Assembly (NCBI GenBank): GCA_022571515.1 | Contig: JACZXQ010000001.1 | Coordinates: forward strand, 62,001-126,000 | Direction of reading: 5' to 3' | DNA from: Gemmatimonadota bacterium | GTDB taxonomy: Bacteria; Gemmatimonadota; Gemmatimonadetes; Longimicrobiales; Gaopeijiaceae | Length of the DNA stretch: 64,000 bases | Shown: piece by piece, positions 1 through 7,923 of the stretch | Position numbering within the stretch: the first letter of the stretch is position 1 | Layout: every line of letters starts with the position of its first letter | Program-made: the position numbers and the translations under genes | The notes under the pieces: model-generated | What the model was told of the DNA's origin: nothing | Database searches by the model: none | The model's input: only the letters and a program-made list of their open reading frames with translations

Positions 1-66
1 ATCACCAACATCGAGGAAGCCAACCGCTACCTGACGCGTGAATACCGCGCCGGGTGGTCGGTCTGA
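1..66 (+). CDS. C-terminal end of an unidentified protein, possibly Gfo/Idh/MocA oxidoreductase (5'-partial)
   Basis: An open frame enters from the left edge and ends at TGA 64-66, giving a 21-residue tail that contains the motif YLTREYR. Similar tails close many Gfo/Idh/MocA dehydrogenases that sit next to DUF1080 hydrolases, which is the reason for the guess, but so little sequence is present that the family cannot be proven. The stop lies about 25 bases before the start of the DUF1080 gene, so it is probably the upstream member of the same operon. Confidence 0.4.
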   Translation: MTNIEEANRYLTREYRAGWSV

Positions 67-91
67 CAGCGGCTTGGGGAGAGATCCTTTG

Positions 92-802
92 ATGCGTCGA
101 ACGTTGTGGAGTTGCGCGATCGTCGGCTTGGCGATCGGCACCGCTTGTGCCACCGCGCAGAGCGATGCTCCGGGCTTGAACGTGCTCACGCCCGCCGAGA
201 AAGCCACAGGGTGGCGGCTGCTCTTCGACGGACGCACCACGAATGGGTGGCGCGGTTACATGCAGGAGGGAATGCCCGAGGGCTGGCAGGCGGTGGACGG
301 CGCGCTTACCCGGGTCGGTAGGGCCGGCGACATCATCACGACCGAGAGCTACGGAAGTTTCGAATTGTCGCTCGAATGGAAGGTCGGGCCCGGCGGGAAC
401 AGCGGGGTTTTCTACAGAGCCATCGAGGGGCCCGATGCGATCTACATGGTCGCTCCGGAGATGCAGGTGCTCGACGACGCGGGGCACCGAGACGGACAAT
501 CGCCGCTCACCTCGGCCGGCTCCAATTACGGGCTCCACCCCGCCGAGCGCGGCGTAGTCAGGCCCGCCGGAGAGTGGAACGAGGCCCGCATCATCGTGGA
601 CGGCGATCACGTCGAACACTGGCTGAACGGGGTCAAGCTGGTGGACTACGAGCTCGGGAGCCCGGATTGGGCGGAACTGGTGGCCAACAGCAAGTTCGTC
701 GAGTGGCCCGAGTACGGGACCGCGACCGAGGGCCATCTCGGGCTCCAGGATCACGGTGACTGGGCCGCGTTCCGCAACATCAAGATCCGGCCGCTCCGGT
801 GA
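92..802 (+). CDS. DUF1080 / 3-keto-disaccharide hydrolase domain protein, exported
   Basis: A 236-residue protein with a signal peptide (about residues 1-22, ending near an AQS site) followed by one DUF1080 domain. Visible family marks are LLFDGRTTNGWRGY near residue 45, the GDIITTESYGSFEL strand and the GGNSGVFYR segment. DUF1080 proteins have a concanavalin-like beta-sandwich, and characterised members cleave glycosides that have been oxidised to 3-keto sugars. The start at 92 is preferred over the ATG at 38 because it follows a purine-rich GGGGAGAG and opens directly on the signal peptide, while the upstream ATG would overlap the preceding gene. The end overlaps the next start by four bases (GTGA), so it is translationally linked to the neighbouring TIM-barrel gene. 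Together with the GMC dehydrogenase at 1535 it supports a 3-keto-glycoside pathway; the natural substrate is unknown. Confidence 0.88.
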   Translation: MRRTLWSCAIVGLAIGTACATAQSDAPGLNVLTPAEKATGWRLLFDGRTTNGWRGYMQEGMPEGWQAVDGALTRVGRAGDIITTESYGSFELSLEWKVGPGGNSGVFYRAIEGPDAIYMVAPEMQVLDDAGHRDGQSPLTSAGSNYGLHPAERGVVRPAGEWNEARIIVDGDHVEHWLNGVKLVDYELGSPDWAELVANSKFVEWPEYGTATEGHLGLQDHGDWAAFRNIKIRPLR

Positions 803-1521
803 GCGACGCTCGCGAGGTGGGACGGACGACCGGGGACGGCGGCCTCGACCGTCGCAGCTTTCTGGGCGTGGTGCCACTCGCGGCCGCTGCCCTGGCCGGG
901 CTCCGGCAGGCAGGCTTCCCGGCCGCGAGGGCGTCGAGCCCCGGTCCGCTGAACGCCATCGGGGTCCAGCTCTATACCGTGCGCCAGTTCATGGCACGGG
1001 ACGTCGAGGGCGCGCTGGCCGAGATTGCCGAGATCGGCTTTCGGGAGGTCGAGCTCTGGCGCCTGCACGGTCTCACCGCATTGGAGATGCGGGCCGTTCT
1101 GGACGGTCTGGAGCTCGAGGCAGTCTCCAGTCACGACTCACTCGACGTGATCCGTGGTGAATGGTCCCGCAGGCTCGATGAGGCAGTCCAGCTGGGACAG
1201 ACCTACCTGGTGTGCCCGTCCATCCCTCACGATGAGCGCACGCTGGACGGCTACCGTCGGATCGCCGACGACTTCAACGTCGCGGGCGAGGCCGCTCACG
1301 CGATGGGCATGCGCTTGGGCTATCACAACCATGACCACGAGTTCGCGGCAATCGACGGCGTGGTGCCATACGACCTACTCCTCGAGCGATGCGATCCGCG
1401 GTTCGTGGACATGCCGGCGGCCATCTTCGCGCGCGCCGAGCAGGCCGGCATCCGCCACGCCTTCGTCGAACACGATCGTCCTAACGATCCGATGGAGAGC
1501 GTCCGGGTCGGCTTCAACTAA
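799..1521 (+). CDS. Sugar phosphate isomerase/epimerase-like TIM barrel, TAT-type leader, internally deleted and C-terminally truncated
   Basis: A 240-residue protein starting with GTG at 799, overlapping the DUF1080 stop. It has a TAT-like leader (DRRSFLG near residues 16-22, then an Ala-rich core) and the first half of an AP-endonuclease-2-type sugar epimerase barrel (IGVQLYTVR, GFREVELW, GYHNHDHEF). Full-length relatives are roughly 290-300 residues. Here the sequence jumps from the DPRFVDM segment directly into AAIFARAEQAGIRH and FVEHDRP, so some 50-60 residues carrying the later metal-site strands (including the expected VH-K-D block) are missing in frame. The normal tail also seems cut: right after stop TAA at 1519-1521 the same frame reads LKGLDAS and then stops again, as expected if a Tyr codon became TAA. 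It is probably inactive unless the sequence here is misassembled; the intact barrel at 6685 could cover the function. Confidence 0.75.
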   Translation: MSDAREVGRTTGDGGLDRRSFLGVVPLAAAALAGLRQAGFPAARASSPGPLNAIGVQLYTVRQFMARDVEGALAEIAEIGFREVELWRLHGLTALEMRAVLDGLELEAVSSHDSLDVIRGEWSRRLDEAVQLGQTYLVCPSIPHDERTLDGYRRIADDFNVAGEAAHAMGMRLGYHNHDHEFAAIDGVVPYDLLLERCDPRFVDMPAAIFARAEQAGIRHAFVEHDRPNDPMESVRVGFN

Positions 1522-1534
1522 TTGAAAGGTCTCG

Positions 1535-3316
1535 ATGCGAGCTAAGAGCCAAATGGAATACGACGTCATCGTCGTGGGATCCGGCGCCGCGGGTGGCATG
1601 TGCGCCTACGTGTTGGCGCTAGCGGGCGTCAAGGTCCTCATGCTCGAGGCCGGCCGGAATTACGATCCCGTGACCGAGACCCCGATGTTCAACCTCCCGA
1701 AGGACGCGCCGCTCCGTGGGGGTGCGACGACGGAAAAGCCGTTCGGGTTCTACGACGCGACGGTCGATGGGGGTTGGCAGGTTCCAGGTGAGCCCTACTC
1801 CAGCGCGCCGGGCACCGACTTCCGCTGGTGGCGGGCCCGCATGCTGGGCGGACGCACGAACCACTGGGGGCGCATCTCCCTCAGGATGGGGGAGTACGAC
1901 TTCAAGCCACGCTCCCGCGACGGTCTCGGCCTCGACTGGCCGATGTCCTACGAGGACCTCTCCCCCTACTACGACCGAACGGAGGCTCTGATCGGGGTCT
2001 ACGGATCCAACGAGGGACTGGAGAATACGCCGGACTCGTCCCCGGGGGTTCTCCTCCCACCACCGGCCCCGCGCGCATCCGAACTTCTGACGAGGAAGGC
2101 GTGCGACGACCTGAACATTCCCGTCATTCCAGCGCACCTCGCCATCCTGTCACGCACCCAGGACCACGAGCGCCTCCCCGAGTGGATGCACCCGAAAAAT
2201 CCGCTGGCACAGCGCGTGACGAGGGAGTCCATGCGGTCGAGGGCAGCGTGCTTCTGGGCTACGCCCTGCGGCCGAGGGTGTTCGATCAAGGCGAACTTCC
2301 AATCGCCCACGGTCTTGATTCCGCCCGCCCTGGCCACGGGCAACCTGGACATCGTCACGGACGCCATGGTCAGGGAGGTCACGGTGGACGCCCGCGGGCG
2401 GGCCACGGGCGTGCATTACATCGACAAACACACCCGGCTCGACGAGCATGTGAGCGCTCGTGTGGTCATCGTGGCGGCGTCGGCGTGCGAGTCGGCCCGG
2501 ATCCTGCTCAACTCGAAGAGCACGCTTTTCCCCGACGGGCTGGCCAACGGCAGCGGTCTGGTGGGCAAGTACCTCATGGACACCGTCGGCGCGGGCGTGT
2601 CAGGGCAAATCCCCGCGATGGAGAACACTCCACCGCACAACACGGACGGCGCGTCCGCCATGCACATGTACATGCCCTGGTGGTTGTACGGTGAGCAGGC
2701 GGCGGGGAGACTCGACTTCGCTCGCGGCTACCACATCGAGTTCGGCGGCGGCCGCGGCATGCCCGGCGGTGGCACGTTCGGACGGCTCGAACGATTCACC
2801 GGCGGATCCTACGGACAGGCCTTCAAGGAAGACTGCCGTCGCTATTACGGGTCGTTCATCGGTTTCGCCGGCCGGGGCGAGATGATCCCCAATGAGGATT
2901 GTTACTGCGAGATCGATGCAGACTCGGCCGACCAGTGGGGGATCCCGACGCTGCGCTTCCACTGGAAATGGTCGGACCACGAGCTGAACCAGGCGCGCCA
3001 CATGCAGCGCACGTTTGCCGGCATCATCGAGGGCATGGGTGGGACCGTCCTGAGCACCATTCATGAGGATGGCGCACGCGCGATCGCGGCTCCCGGCCAG
3101 ATCATCCACGAGGTCGGAGGTGTGATCATGGGTGACTCGCCGTCGACCTCGGTGCTCAACTCGTTCTGTCAGTCCTGGGAGGTGGACAACCTGTTCGTCA
3201 CGGACGGAGGGGCGTTCGTCTCGAACGCGGACAAGAACCCCACTCTGAGCATCATGGCGGTCGCGTGGCGGGCATCGGACTATTTGGTGGACCAGCTCGA
3301 AAGCAGGAGCCTCTGA
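1535..3316 (+). CDS. GMC family FAD-dependent oxidoreductase, candidate glycoside 3-dehydrogenase large subunit
   Basis: A 593-residue GMC oxidoreductase. The N-terminal Rossmann motif VVGSGAAGG (about residues 13-21) with a LEAG strand end binds FAD, and GRTNHWG near residue 105 is the usual second flavin contact. The C-terminal catalytic pair is visible as His in IIHEVGG and Asn in KNPTLS. GMC enzymes paired with a gluconate-2-dehydrogenase-subunit-3 protein oxidise sugars, and the Caulobacter-type glucoside 3-dehydrogenase has this arrangement. There is no signal peptide, so export would depend on the TAT leader of the partner gene, whose ATG overlaps this stop. The start at 1535 has GAAAGG about seven bases upstream; ATG 1553 is a possible shorter start. 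No cytochrome c acceptor gene is next to it, so the electron acceptor is unclear. Confidence 0.9.
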   Translation: MRAKSQMEYDVIVVGSGAAGGMCAYVLALAGVKVLMLEAGRNYDPVTETPMFNLPKDAPLRGGATTEKPFGFYDATVDGGWQVPGEPYSSAPGTDFRWWRARMLGGRTNHWGRISLRMGEYDFKPRSRDGLGLDWPMSYEDLSPYYDRTEALIGVYGSNEGLENTPDSSPGVLLPPPAPRASELLTRKACDDLNIPVIPAHLAILSRTQDHERLPEWMHPKNPLAQRVTRESMRSRAACFWATPCGRGCSIKANFQSPTVLIPPALATGNLDIVTDAMVREVTVDARGRATGVHYIDKHTRLDEHVSARVVIVAASACESARILLNSKSTLFPDGLANGSGLVGKYLMDTVGAGVSGQIPAMENTPPHNTDGASAMHMYMPWWLYGEQAAGRLDFARGYHIEFGGGRGMPGGGTFGRLERFTGGSYGQAFKEDCRRYYGSFIGFAGRGEMIPNEDCYCEIDADSADQWGIPTLRFHWKWSDHELNQARHMQRTFAGIIEGMGGTVLSTIHEDGARAIAAPGQIIHEVGGVIMGDSPSTSVLNSFCQSWEVDNLFVTDGGAFVSNADKNPTLSIMAVAWRASDYLVDQLESRSL

Positions 3317-4011
3317 TGAGCGAGAAGCGCAGAACCGAGCTCCCCGTCATCCCGCCGATCGATCGGCGCACGGCACTCAAGGTGATGGCGGCCGCCGCTG
3401 CCACCCCGGCGTTCCTGCCCGGCGAGGCAGGGGCGGCAGAGAAGACCGCCGCCCGGCAGGTCCCCACGCGGCAGGTTTCCGGCAATCCGCTCGCGGCGGG
3501 CACGGCGTGGGATCCCGACCTGATCTCGCCCGTGGTGACGTGGGAGCGCGTCCTTTCGGCCGATGAGCTAGCGACGCTGGCCGTGCTCTGCGACCTCATC
3601 ATCCCCGCCGACTCCAAGTCGCCGTCGGCCAGCCAGGTCGGGGCCCACGACTACATCGACGAGTGGGTTAGCGCGCCTTACAGCGGCCAGCAGCGAGACC
3701 TGGTGTTGGTGCGGGGCGGCCTCGTCTGGTTGGACGCCGAGGCCTCGCGGCGATTCAAGGAGGATCAGCGTTTTCGCGAGTTGAGCGCCAAGCGGCAGCG
3801 CGACATCTGCGAGGACATCCGTCACGTGCCCGACGCTGCACCGGGCTTCGAGGCGCCCGCGCGCTTCTTCGCCAAGGTGCGCGACCTGACCGCCGCAGCC
3901 TTCTGGACCAGCGAGGAGGGGATGAAGGACCTCGAGTACATCGGCAACGTGCCGCTCGACCGGTGGGATCCACCTCCTCCCGAGGTCCTGCACCACCTGG
4001 GACTGGATTGA
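3316..4011 (+). CDS. Gluconate 2-dehydrogenase subunit 3 family protein, TAT-exported partner of the GMC enzyme
   Basis: A 231-residue protein whose ATG shares a base with the GMC stop (ATGA). The N-terminus has an RR motif (DRRTALK at about residues 16-22) followed by an Ala-rich hydrophobic stretch and is a TAT-type leader. The body has the family landmarks LATLCDLIIPAD-like (VLCDLIIPAD near residue 96), SQVGAHDYIDEWVS and a Phe-rich RDLTAAAFWTSEEGMKDLEY segment near the C-terminus. In this family the small subunit chaperones or escorts the FAD subunit to the periplasm and is needed for activity. The next gene starts three bases after its stop, so the whole block is one operon. Confidence 0.85.
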   Translation: MSEKRRTELPVIPPIDRRTALKVMAAAAATPAFLPGEAGAAEKTAARQVPTRQVSGNPLAAGTAWDPDLISPVVTWERVLSADELATLAVLCDLIIPADSKSPSASQVGAHDYIDEWVSAPYSGQQRDLVLVRGGLVWLDAEASRRFKEDQRFRELSAKRQRDICEDIRHVPDAAPGFEAPARFFAKVRDLTAAAFWTSEEGMKDLEYIGNVPLDRWDPPPPEVLHHLGLD

Positions 4012-4013
4012 CG

Positions 4014-5510
4014 ATGGAGACATCTTCGGCGGACGACATGCGCACCGGCGACTCCTCGGGGTCCAGCGATGTCGATAGCGGCCGCCTCTTCTTGGGGAGT
4101 TGCGTAGCCCTGGTGGCCACCTCGGTGGCTTTTGCGACGGTCGGGGCCATCATGCTCGCGCTCAAGCGCGACTTCGTGCTCACGAATCAGGAGGTGGGCT
4201 GGATCGGCGGCGCCGCACTGTGGGGCTTTGCCGTATCTCAGCTCGTTTTCGCGCCGCTGTGCGACACCCTGGGCATGCGCTTCCTGCTACGCCTGGCCTT
4301 CCTAGGCCACCTGGCAGGCACCGCGATCATGATGGTGGCCGGCGGATTCTGGACTCTTTTCGTTGGTGCCCTGGTGATCGCCATGGCGAACGGGCTGGTC
4401 GAGGCGGCGTGCAATCCTCTGGTGGCCGCTTTGTACCCCGAGAACAAGACCGTCAAGCTGAACCAGTTCCACGTGTGGTTCCCGGGCGGCGTCGTCCTGG
4501 GTGGCCTGGCGGCTTTCGGCCTGGACGCGATGGACATCACCGCGTGGCAGCTGAAGCTGGTCCTCATTCTGATCCCCACACTGGCCTATGGATGGCTCCT
4601 GCTCGGGCAGGCGTTTCCCGCCACCGAGGGAGTCCAGGCCGGCGTGAGCGTACGGGAGATGTTCAAGGCCGCGTTCACCACACCGCTGATGTGGGTGATG
4701 CTGGTCGCGATGGCAATGACCGCATCCGTCGAGTTGGGGCCCAACCGCTGGGTACCGGCCGTCTTGGAGGCTGGCGGGATGGCCGGGATCCTCGTGCTCG
4801 TTTGGATCAACGGCCTCATGGCGGTGCTGCGATACCGAGCCGGACCGGTGGTAAAGCAACTCTCTCCGACGGGCCTGCTGTTGGCCTCCGCCGTACTCTC
4901 CGGGGTAGGGCTCATGGGTTTGAGCGTCTGGGGCAGCGGGTGGCCGACCTTCGCGGCGGCCACCGTGTTCGCGGTCGGCGTCTGCTATTTCTGGCCTACC
5001 ATGCTTGGAGTCGTCTCGGAGCGGGTGCCGCGTAGCGGGGCCCTCGGGCTGGGCCTCATGGGAACCGTCGGCATGGCGACCGTGGGCCTGGTCGCAGCGC
5101 CAACCATGGGGCGCATCGCGGACCGGTACTCACACGAGCGCATTCCCGTCGAGCAGACCGTGCGCCTACTCGAGAGCGGAGCCTCGTCCCTCGCGGACAT
5201 CGAAGATCCCGACGCCCGGGCTGCTGCGATTGCCTCCAGGAACGTCGTCGCCGAGTATCGTCGAGCCGGTGCCCTACCCTCCCCAGGAACCGCCAATGCT
5301 CTGCGCGCATTGATCTCTTCGGGCGGCTCTGTAGAATTGGTGGACGAGGCACAGGCGGTGCTAGGACCGGCCGACAACTACGGTGGGAGAATCTCGTTCC
5401 GCTATGTCGTGCCGTTATGCGGGGCGCTCGCTCTGATCTTCGGCACACTCTACGCCAGCGACAGAAGAGCCGGAGGATATAGGGTGCGGCGAGTGGAAGC
5501 CTCTCCATGA
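4014..5510 (+). CDS. MFS transporter, sugar/fucose-permease-like
   Basis: A 498-residue polytopic membrane protein with about twelve hydrophobic segments, beginning after a short acidic tail (helix 1 near residues 28-48). The LCDTLGMR loop after helix 2 is the MFS A-like motif, and the half-conserved PENKTVKLNQFHVWFPGG segment around residue 150 resembles FucP-type sugar porters. A hydrophilic insert of about 90 residues (RYSHERIP through PADNYGGR, roughly 375-470) sits before the last helix and is longer than usual. Start 4014 lies three bases after the previous stop; the stop overlaps the next ATG. It probably imports the sugar or keto-sugar handled by the operon; the substrate is not visible from sequence. 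Confidence 0.82.
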   Translation: METSSADDMRTGDSSGSSDVDSGRLFLGSCVALVATSVAFATVGAIMLALKRDFVLTNQEVGWIGGAALWGFAVSQLVFAPLCDTLGMRFLLRLAFLGHLAGTAIMMVAGGFWTLFVGALVIAMANGLVEAACNPLVAALYPENKTVKLNQFHVWFPGGVVLGGLAAFGLDAMDITAWQLKLVLILIPTLAYGWLLLGQAFPATEGVQAGVSVREMFKAAFTTPLMWVMLVAMAMTASVELGPNRWVPAVLEAGGMAGILVLVWINGLMAVLRYRAGPVVKQLSPTGLLLASAVLSGVGLMGLSVWGSGWPTFAAATVFAVGVCYFWPTMLGVVSERVPRSGALGLGLMGTVGMATVGLVAAPTMGRIADRYSHERIPVEQTVRLLESGASSLADIEDPDARAAAIASRNVVAEYRRAGALPSPGTANALRALISSGGSVELVDEAQAVLGPADNYGGRISFRYVVPLCGALALIFGTLYASDRRAGGYRVRRVEASP

Positions 5511-6667
5511 CCGTTCGTTACGGCATGGTCGGTGGCGGTCCGGGCGCATTCATCGGGGGAGTGCACCGCATGGCAGCCGTCCTCGATGGCGAGTTCACGC
5601 TGGCCGCCGGCGCCTTCTCGTCTGATCCCGAGCGCTCACGGGAGACCGGCACCGAACTGGGCTTGGCTCCCGCTCGCACGTACGACTCCTACCAGGCGAT
5701 GGCGGAAGGCGAGGCCGCGCTTCCACCCGACGAGCGCATCGAGGCGGTCTCTATCGTGACGCCGAACGATCTACACTTCCCCGTGGCCCGGACGTTTCTC
5801 GAAGCCGGCTTCCACGTCGTGTGCGACAAGCCACTCGCGACCACGATCGAAGACGCAGAGGCGCTCTGCAGGTTGGCCAAGGAGAGCGAACGGGTCTTCG
5901 CGGTGACCTACAACTACACGGGCTACCCGATGGTCAAAGAGGCCCGGGAGCGCGTGCGGTCGGGCGCCCTGGGCGAGATTCGCAAAGTGGTGGTGGAGTA
6001 CTCCCAGGGTTGGCTGGCCACCTTGCTGGAAGCCCAAGGCCAGAAGCAGGCCGAATGGAGAGGCGACCCTGGGCGGGCGGGTATCTCCTCGGCGCTGGGC
6101 GACATCGGAACGCACGCGCATAACCTGATCGGTTACGTGACCGGATTGGGCATCGACGAGCTCTTCGCCGACTTGGGCACCGTCGTCGAAGGCAGAAAGA
6201 TGGAGGATGACGCCACTGTGCTGCTCCGATTGGAAGGAGGCGCGCGCGGGCTGCTCTTCGCCTCACAGATCTCCGTGGGAGAGCGAAACCACCTACGTCT
6301 GAGGGTCTACGGCACAACCGCGGGGTTGATGTGGGTGCAGGAAAGTCCCAACGAGTTGGTTCTCATGGCCGACGATGGGTCCGAGCGAGTGTTTTACGCC
6401 GGCAACGCAGGGCTGTCCGAGCGGGCGCAGGCCCATACGCGGCTCCCCGCTGGGCATCCCGAAGGCTTCATCGAGGCGTTCGCGAACGTCTACCGGAACG
6501 TAGGCCGAAGCATCAACGTCAAAGCCGGACGACGCGAGCCCAGTGCCTTCGACGACGACTATCCCACCGTGCAGGACGGCGCCCGGGGAGTGCACTTCAT
6601 CCACGCGGCGGTGGATAGCAGCCGTAAGGGGGCCTGGGTGCCCGGCACCTATGCACCCCCCTCCTGA
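5507..6667 (+). CDS. Gfo/Idh/MocA family NAD(P)-dependent sugar oxidoreductase
   Basis: A 386-residue cytoplasmic dehydrogenase. The N-terminal Rossmann fold has [12 protein letters not shown] (residues 6-17), the conserved nicotinamide-side Lys is in CDKPLA near residue 107, and the C-terminal domain has GDIGTHAHN, where the His is the usual active-site residue. This subclass is common in catabolic clusters with TIM-barrel epimerases. It starts with an ATGA overlap with the transporter stop. In the operon it could reduce or oxidise a keto-sugar released by the DUF1080 hydrolase. Confidence 0.9.
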   Translation: MTVRYGMVGGGPGAFIGGVHRMAAVLDGEFTLAAGAFSSDPERSRETGTELGLAPARTYDSYQAMAEGEAALPPDERIEAVSIVTPNDLHFPVARTFLEAGFHVVCDKPLATTIEDAEALCRLAKESERVFAVTYNYTGYPMVKEARERVRSGALGEIRKVVVEYSQGWLATLLEAQGQKQAEWRGDPGRAGISSALGDIGTHAHNLIGYVTGLGIDELFADLGTVVEGRKMEDDATVLLRLEGGARGLLFASQISVGERNHLRLRVYGTTAGLMWVQESPNELVLMADDGSERVFYAGNAGLSERAQAHTRLPAGHPEGFIEAFANVYRNVGRSINVKAGRREPSAFDDDYPTVQDGARGVHFIHAAVDSSRKGAWVPGTYAPPS

Positions 6668-6684
6668 ACCCGGCGGAGACCGTC

Positions 6685-7686
6685 ATGGGTAGACCGATCA
6701 CGCTCTTCACCGGACAATGGGCCGACCTTCCCCTGGAGGAACTCTGCCGGAAAGCGGCCGAGTGGGGCTACGACGGCCTGGAGTTGGCGTGCTGGGGCGA
6801 CCACTTCGACGTCACCCGCGGGGCCGAGGATGTCGAATACTGTGCGCAGCAGCGAAGCCTCCTGGAGGCCCACGGGCTCGGGGTCTGGGCCATCAGCAAC
6901 CACCTCGTAGGTCAGGCTGTGGCCGATGTCGTGGACGAACGCCATCGCTCGATTCTTCCCCAGCACGTCTGGGGGGACGGCGACTCCGAAGGGGTGAGCG
7001 CGAGGGCCGCCGAAGAAATGGCGCTTACAGCGAGGGCCGCGCACAACCTCGGAGTAGAGGTGGTGAACGGCTTCACGGGGAGCCCTATATGGCCCCTGCT
7101 CTACCCATTTCCCCCGGTCGACCCGGGGGCGATCGACGCCGGATTCAAGACGTTCGCCGAGCGGTGGAACCCCATCCTCGACGTATTCGACGAGGTCGGC
7201 GTGCGCTTCGCCCTGGAGGTGCACCCTACCGAGATCGCTTTCGACAGCGTGACCGCCGAGCGAGCGCTCGAGGCGCTGGGCCATCGTGATGCGTTCGGCT
7301 TCAATTACGATCCCAGCCACCTCGCGTATCAGGGGGTAGACTGCGTCGACTTCGTGATGCGATTCGGACCCAGAATCTTCCACGTGCACATGAAGGACGT
7401 GTGGTGGTCCGGGGTCCCCAAGCCGTCCGGCGTCTTCGGTGGACACCTCCCGTTCGGCCACAGGGACCGCTATTGGGACTTCCGCTCGCTGGGAAGAGGG
7501 CGCGTGCCCTTCGAGGAGATCATCCGGGCGCTCAATCGCGTCGGGTACGACGGGCCCTTGTCCGTCGAGTGGGAGGACTCCGGGATGGACCGCGAGCATG
7601 GGGCCGCGGAGGCGTGCCGGTTCATCAGGGAGTTGGATTTCGCTTCGTCGGATAGCGCATTCGACGCCGGCTTTCAGAGCTCTTAG
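6685..7686 (+). CDS. Sugar phosphate isomerase/epimerase (xylose isomerase-like TIM barrel), full length
   Basis: A 333-residue intact AP-endonuclease-2-like TIM barrel. The usual divalent-metal ligands are all visible: Glu in LEVHPTE (about residue 175), Asp/His in NYDPSHLAY, His in HVHMKD and Glu in SVEWED. Such enzymes act on free or phosphorylated keto-sugars as epimerases or isomerases, and some are dehydratases. Start 6685 has GGAG eight bases upstream. It lies 17 bases after the Gfo/Idh gene and is the last gene of the operon. In contrast to the shortened barrel at 799, nothing is missing here. Confidence 0.9.
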   Translation: MGRPITLFTGQWADLPLEELCRKAAEWGYDGLELACWGDHFDVTRGAEDVEYCAQQRSLLEAHGLGVWAISNHLVGQAVADVVDERHRSILPQHVWGDGDSEGVSARAAEEMALTARAAHNLGVEVVNGFTGSPIWPLLYPFPPVDPGAIDAGFKTFAERWNPILDVFDEVGVRFALEVHPTEIAFDSVTAERALEALGHRDAFGFNYDPSHLAYQGVDCVDFVMRFGPRIFHVHMKDVWWSGVPKPSGVFGGHLPFGHRDRYWDFRSLGRGRVPFEEIIRALNRVGYDGPLSVEWEDSGMDREHGAAEACRFIRELDFASSDSAFDAGFQSS

Positions 7687-7690
7687 AAGT

Positions 7691-7709
7691 CGTTGCCCGT
7701 GCAACGGGC
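7691..7709 (+). terminator. Weak hairpin after the sugar operon
   Basis: CGTTGC at 7691-7696 pairs with GCAACG at 7701-7706, and GCCCGT/ACGGGC (7695-7709) is an alternative pairing. The stem is short and no T-run follows, so termination here is only a possibility. The rest of the 237-base gap up to 7923 shows nothing else recognisable apart from purine-rich GGGAGGA (7910-7916) ahead of the next start. Confidence 0.22.
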
Positions 7710-7923
7710 CACTTGGTACTGTGGGTGGCGAAAACCCGGGCGAGACATTGTTTCCCATCCTGCCTTCATTCGGGCTCACCTGAGAGTTCTGACCAGGCCG
7801 CCAGCGAGCAGCGCAGCGCCCGAGTTTCGTTGACAGGCGGTAGAGCACGGGCCGAAATTGCCGGACCCTCCAATTTCGGAGGAGCGCCCTGGTGCGTGCC
7901 CCTGTTCTCGGGAGGATAGGTCC

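Noticed and set aside
6649-7848. Open frame of 399 codons on the minus strand
   Set aside because: Antisense to the intact TIM-barrel gene at 6685; no domain seen.
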